From positions 1,071,001 to 1,135,000 of the forward strand of contig NZ_CP097298.1 in NCBI RefSeq assembly GCF_023503965.1: a DNA stretch of 64,000 nt. Direction: 5' to 3'. The notes beneath the pieces are model-generated. The model was not told the origin of the DNA, did no database searches, and was given only the letters and a program-made list of their open reading frames with translations. The first letter of the stretch is position 1, and every line of letters begins with the position of its first letter. Shown one piece after another: positions 59,310 through 64,000 of this stretch. Both the position numbers and the translations under genes were made by a program. Origin of the DNA: Brevundimonas albigilva. Lineage in GTDB: Bacteria; Pseudomonadota; Alphaproteobacteria; Caulobacterales; Caulobacteraceae.

Positions 59310-62300
59310 TCAGAACGTCTTGGAGACGTTGACGTACCAGTAGCGGCCATAGGGACGGTACAGCGATCCCAGATAGCCTTCCGACGACAGCGGCGGCTGT
59401 TCGTCGGTGATGTTGCGGGCGCCGACCCGAACCGTCGTGCCCGAGGCGAAGCCGTAGCCGTCCTCGAACTCGTACTGGCCGTACAGATTGCCGGTCAGCT
59501 GGCTGTCGACCGTCCAGGCGTCGCCCTCGGAGCTGAGGAAGCCCGTTTCGGTGACCGAGCTGATGTACTGGGTGAAGGCGCCGACCTGCCACGGGCCCTG
59601 CGACCAGGTGAACGAGCCCGACACCCGCCATTCCGGCCGGCCGTTGCGGGCCAGCAGGGTTTCCGAGATCGGCAGCGGCGTGTTCTCGTTGATCAGGCCC
59701 TGTTCGCGCGCCTCGAACAGCGATTCAACCAGCGGGCCGGCCGAGCGGTTGAATTCCATCAGATGGGCCGCGTTCAGGCTGGCGCGGAAGTCGCCCCAGG
59801 GCGTGCCGCGCAGCCGCCATTGCATGCCGATGTCCAACCCCTCCACCGTCTGCGGCAGCAGATTGATGAACTGGTCCTCGATCGAGGTGATCTGGCCCAC
59901 GGGGGTGATGCCGCTGCCTTCGAAGAAGGCGATGTCGTCGGCCGTCACCGGGGCGCGGTTGACGTTGTCGTTGGTCGTGCCCTGCAGGATGTTCAGATAA
60001 TCCAGCACGACGTTGGACTGGGCGCCCAGCAGGCCGACGATCTTCTCCTGTTCGATCTTCCAGCGGTCGATGGTGAAGGTGAAGCGGCCGAACTGCTCGG
60101 GGATGAACCAGGGCTGGAACACCAGGCCGATCGACTGGTTGGTGCTTTCCTCGGGCTCCAGCTCCGGGTTGCCGGACACCAGCAGCGAGGCGCTGGCGGG
60201 CTGGGAGCATTCGTTGAAGTTGTCGATCCGGCCCAGGCGCAGGTCCGCCTCGCAGCGGATGTAGTCGTTGTTGGTCGACAGGCGCGCGTACTGGGCCGCA
60301 TTGGTCTGTTCCAGGTTCGGCGCGCGGAACCCTTGCGAATAGGACCCGCGAACGCGAACGCCGTCGATGATGTCCCAGGCCATCGCGATCTTCGGCTTGG
60401 CGACGTCGCCGAAGTCCGAATAGTGCTCGTACCGGCCGGCGATCTGGAAATCGAGGCTGCGCACCAGCGGCACGTTCATCTCGGGCGAGACCACCGGCAC
60501 TGCGAACTCGACATAGGCCGAATAGACCTCGCGCTCGCCGTAGGTGTCGGGGTTGGAGCTGACGGCGGCGATGTTCGAGATGCTGGTTTCGCCGCTGATC
60601 ATGTCGACGAAGACGTTGGTGCCGTCCAGGTCCTCGTCGCGGTCGTCGCGCTGGGTCTCCTTGCGGGCCTCGACGCCCAGGGCGACCCCCACCGGCCCGC
60701 CCGGCAGGGTGAACAGGTCGGGACGGCTCACCTTGAAGTCCCAGAGCGCCAGGGTCGTCTTGGACACCCGCGTCAGGTCGGTGCTGATGGCGTCGATCGC
60801 GGTCTGCGAACTGGGCGTGCAGTCGCCGCCGCTGGTGTCGTCGACGCAGCCGCCGCTGAAGGGGTTGTAGGCGTCGGGCGTCGACAGGGCCAGGCTGGCC
60901 TGCAGCGCCGTCAGGTTGATGGCGTTGGAGGTGTCCGTCGCCTCGGCCTCCGAATACAGGATGGCGCTTTCCCAGTCGAAGCCGCGCCATTCGCCGCGCA
61001 GACCGCCCAGGATGCGCGACTGCCAGTTGTCGACGTCAACGACCTGCTCGCCCACGTCGTTGAAGCGATAGCGGACCAGCTTCACGTCTGTGCCCTCGGC
61101 CGGAACATTGCTCAAGCCCGGCAGGCGGTTGGGGTTGACCGTGCCGTCGGCGAAGGTGATCGGCCCAAACGGGTTCCAGTAGTTGCTGGCCGGAATCCAC
61201 AGCGGGTTCAACAGGATGGTGGCGGGCTGGATGTTCTGGGTGGTGGCCGTGTAATAGCCCAGCTCCCCGAAGGCGGTGACGCCGTTGTCCAGGTCGTAGT
61301 GGCCCGAGACGAGACGAACAGGTTCAGCCGCTCGACGTCGGGCGAGACGGTGGCGCCCCGCGCGCCGTCGTAGCGCAGGTCGCGCGCGGCGGCGCTGCTG
61401 TAGCTGATGTTGCCGCTGGCCAGGCAGACGTCGCCGCCGATCGGCGCGGTGCACCCCAGGGCCGAGGGCTGGTTGTGGAAGGCGCCAGCGGCGGAGGTCA
61501 GGTTGGTCGTGCCCTGGCGGACCCGGAACGGCGTCTGGAAGTTGGCCCACGACGTATAGGACGAGCGCGCGTCCGGATCGGTCGACGTCTCGTATCCCGG
61601 CACGTCGGCGAACAGGGCGCGGCGATCGTCCGAGGCGGTGTAGTCCATGTCCTCGGCGCGCTGGGCCGTGCGGTCCGTATAGTCCAGGAAGCCCGAGATG
61701 TTGCCGCGCTCGAAGTCCTTGCCGGCGAACAGGCCCAGGGTGAACTCGCGTCGGTGCGTGCCCTCGGCCCCGCCGTACTGGGCCTTCATCTCCAGGCCGT
61801 CGAAGTCTTCCTGAAGCACGTGTTGACCACGCCGGCCACGGCGTCCGCGCCGTAGATGGCCGCGGCGCCGTCCAGCAGGACCTCCAGCCGCTCCAGCCCC
61901 GAGACCGGGATGGCGTTGGAGTTGTAGCTCAGCACCGGCACCGTGCCGGTGTCCGACGTGCCCTGGCTGGTCGGATGCTGGACGATGCGGCGGCCGTTCA
62001 GCAGGACCAGGGTGTTGCCGACGCCCAGCGAGCGCAGGTTGACCGAATTGACGTCGCCGCGGGCCGCGTTCGAGGTCTGGGGGTTGTTGGCGCTGGAGAA
62101 CAGCACGTCGCCCATCTGGGGAATGGAGCGCAGCAGGTCGTCGCCGCTGACCGCGCCGGTCGCGACGATCTCTTCCTGCGTCACGACGGTGACCGGCAGG
62201 GCGGCCGTGGTCGAGGCGCCGCGGATCTGGGAACCGACGACCACGATGTCCTCGACCTGGGCGGGCTGGCCGTCCGTCGCCGGGTCCGCCTCCTGGGCCA

Positions 62301-62376
62301 GGGCCGCGCCGGCCGACATCAGCAGGACGGCCGAGGCCGCGCCCGCCCTCAGGGTGAACTTGGACTGCATCTTCAT
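59310..62376 (-). CDS. TonB-dependent outer-membrane receptor, two frameshifts
   Basis: A receptor of about 1022 aa. Signal peptide (RAGAASAVLLMSAGAALAQ), TonB box (VEDIVVVGSQIRG), plug with TLVLLNGRRIVQHP and LEVLLDGAAAIYGADAVAGV, then the barrel. It ends YRPYGRYWYVNVSKTF, the usual terminal Phe. One G is missing near 61818-61820 (VVNTVLQEDFDG) and a further indel lies in a GTCTCGTCTCG repeat near 61303-61320. It resembles the large Caulobacterales and Sphingomonadales receptors for plant polymers or peptides; the substrate is unknown. The hydrolase gene follows by 16 bases, so an uptake-plus-degradation operon is likely. Confidence 0.88.
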
Positions 62377-62439
62377 GTCTCCTCCTCCCGGGCCGCCGTT
62401 GTCGCCGACGGTCCCGCCTTCAAAAGTTCGCCCGCGCGG

Positions 62440-63858
62440 TCAGTCGTCCGCGAGGACCAGGTCGTCGCCCGGCCCGGCGGCCGGATCGGGTTTGGCCGCG
62501 ATGGGCGCGGGTTGGCCGTTCAGCGCGGCGTGCAGGGCGTCGCGGTCCAGCTGGCCCTCCCAGCGCGCGACCACCACGGTGGCCACGGCGTTGCCGATGA
62601 AGTTGGTCAGGGCCCGGCACTCGCTCATGAAGCGGTCGATGCCCAGGATCAGCGCCATGCCCGCGACCGGCACGTCCGGCACCACCGACAGGGTGGCCGC
62701 CAGGGTGATGAAGCCCGCGCCGGTGATGCCCGCCGCGCCCTTGGACGACAGCATGGCCACCAGCAGCAGCGTGATCTGCTGCCAGATCGTCAGGTCGATG
62801 TTCAGCGCCTGGGCGATGAACAGGGCCGCCATCGTCATGTAGATGTTGGTGCCGTCCAGGTTGAACGAATAGCCGGTGGGCACGACTAGGCCGACCACCG
62901 ACTTGGCCGCGCCGGCGCGCTCCATCTTGGCGATCAGGCTGGGCAGGGCCGCCTCGGAGCTGGAGGTGCCCAGCACCAGCAGCAGCTCTTCCTTCAGGTA
63001 GCGGATCAGCTTCAGGATGTTGAAGCCGTTGGCGATGGCGACCAGCCCCAGGACGCCCACCACGAAGATGATCGACGTCAGGTAGAAGGTGGCGATCAGG
63101 GCGGCCAGATTGGCGATCGAGGCGATGCCGTAGGCCCCGATGGTGAAGGCGAAGGCCCCGAAGGCGCCGATCGGCGCGGCCTTCATGACGATGGCCACCA
63201 GCTTGAAGACGGCGATGCTCAGCGTCTCGAACAGGTCCAGCACCGGCTGGGCGCGCTCGCCGATCAGGGCCAGGGACACGCCGAACAGGATCGACACGAA
63301 CAGGACCTGCAGGATGTTGCCGGTCGAGAAGGCGCTGACCAGGGTGTCGGGGATGACGCCCATCAGGAAGCCGACGATGGTGCTCTCGTGCGCGGCGGCG
63401 GCGTATTGCTCGACCGCGCCGGCGTTCAGCGTGGCGGGATCGATGTTCAGCCCGTGGCCGGGACGCACGATGTTGGCGATGATCAGGCCCACGATCAGGG
63501 CCAGGGTCGAGAAGGTCAGGAAATAGGCGAAGGCCTTGGCCGCCACGCGCCCGACGCTGCCCAGGTCGCGCATCCCGGCGATGCCGGTCACGATGGTCAG
63601 GAAGATCACCGGGGCGATGACCATCTTCACCAGCTTGATGAAGCCGTCGCCCAGCGGCTTCAGGCTCTCGCCGAAGACCGGCCAGAAGTGGCCGATCATC
63701 GCCCCCAGGGCGATGGCGATCAGCACCTGGAAATACAGGTGGCGATAGAACGGCCGGCGGACGGCCGGCGCGGTCTCGGAAGGGACTGGGATCACGAAAG
63801 GCTCCTGATGTGCGGGACGGTTTCCCGCAGTCTCCTCGACAGGCGCGATCTTCGCCAC
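62440..63858 (-). CDS. dctA: Dicarboxylate/amino acid:cation symporter (DctA/GltP family)
   Basis: A 472-aa symporter. The mature core begins [19 protein letters not shown] and continues [20 protein letters not shown]; the conserved Ser-rich loop [19 protein letters not shown] and the substrate/cation motif [19 protein letters not shown], then [20 protein letters not shown] and [20 protein letters not shown] are diagnostic of the DctA group, which takes up succinate, malate and fumarate. The start is GTG 63858 as read; a GTG shortly before [14 protein letters not shown] would give a more usual N-terminus. The 140 bases beyond hold no further gene. Confidence 0.9.
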   Translation of the reverse strand: MAKIAPVEETAGNRPAHQEPFVIPVPSETAPAVRRPFYRHLYFQVLIAIALGAMIGHFWPVFGESLKPLGDGFIKLVKMVIAPVIFLTIVTGIAGMRDLGSVGRVAAKAFAYFLTFSTLALIVGLIIANIVRPGHGLNIDPATLNAGAVEQYAAAAHESTIVGFLMGVIPDTLVSAFSTGNILQVLFVSILFGVSLALIGERAQPVLDLFETLSIAVFKLVAIVMKAAPIGAFGAFAFTIGAYGIASIANLAALIATFYLTSIIFVVGVLGLVAIANGFNILKLIRYLKEELLLVLGTSSSEAALPSLIAKMERAGAAKSVVGLVVPTGYSFNLDGTNIYMTMAALFIAQALNIDLTIWQQITLLLVAMLSSKGAAGITGAGFITLAATLSVVPDVPVAGMALILGIDRFMSECRALTNFIGNAVATVVVARWEGQLDRDALHAALNGQPAPIAAKPDPAAGPGDDLVLADD

Positions 63859-64000
63859 GCTCCGTGAGAGGACTATCGAGGAAGCGTCGGAGATCGACCA
63901 ACCGCACTCGACGATTATTTCAGTTCGTTGATTAGGCTGGATATTGTCTCAATTCCGCCCTCAGTCGGGACGGCGAAAGTGCGATTTATCGCCCGCCCGC

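Noticed and set aside
58125..61373. Open frame of 1082 codons antisense to the hydrolase and TonB receptor
   Set aside because: Very long antisense frames are common in 70% GC DNA. The opposite strand encodes recognisable proteins.

Overview
The window is high-GC (about 70% by eye) alphaproteobacterial chromosome. The gene content points to Caulobacterales, most likely Brevundimonas or a close relative. The evidence is a CtrA orthologue with the receiver aspartate at residue 51, clusters of GANTC (CcrM methylation) sites upstream of ctrA and dnaA, MucR, several DUF families common in this order, a GH10 xylanase, large TonB-dependent receptors and a fliI-fliJ pair beside ctrA. I see no prophage, CRISPR array, rRNA or tRNA gene.

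Layout. 1-10.3 kb: uup (broken by a repeat insertion), small membrane proteins, an HSL-type esterase, a DUF2231 / PQQ-type sugar dehydrogenase pair, a TonB-C repeat protein, an NMT1-type binding protein and a DUF2336 protein. 10.4-16.3 kb: mucR, a second DUF2336 gene, cysK, a divergent Lrp/AsnC regulator and rhtA-like exporter, and a soluble PAS chemoreceptor with an internal amber codon. 16.4-22.6 kb: fliI-fliJ, GH10 xylanase, an MpaB-type oxygenase, ctrA with a densely methylatable upstream region, and a divergent pair encoding a DnaA-domain-IV-like protein and a DUF6456 protein. 22.7-36 kb: envelope and unknown genes, sufE, a DivJ-like histidine kinase, DUF1491, DUF1345, S1/P1 nuclease, DUF4168, a Kef-type antiporter, carboxylesterase, trmJ, a GIY-YIG nuclease between palindromic repeats, and ynfA. 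36-42 kb: a TonB-like proline-rich protein, an OmpA-family lipoprotein, a type I secretion adaptor and ABC exporter, and small exported proteins. 42-50 kb: the replication block gyrB, recF, GIY-YIG element, dnaN, dnaA, rpsT, all on the minus strand. 50-64 kb: hybrid histidine kinase, TonB receptor, UDP-glucuronate epimerase and UDP-glucose dehydrogenase, hydrolase, second TonB receptor and a DctA-type symporter.

Two patterns run across the whole window. First, about 20 otherwise convincing genes are broken by single-base indels, nearly always in G/C runs, including dnaA, recF and fliI. This looks like an uncorrected sequencing or assembly artefact, so I describe these genes as the single proteins they should encode. 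Second, palindromic intergenic repeats recur. One family (CTCCCTCCCC arms) sits directly after stop codons and once inside uup. The other bracket two small GIY-YIG nuclease genes. At 45798-46197 such a gene has 45-bp near-perfect inverted repeats and fits exactly between dnaN and recF. I consider this GIY-YIG plus palindrome unit the best candidate for an under-described mobile system here.
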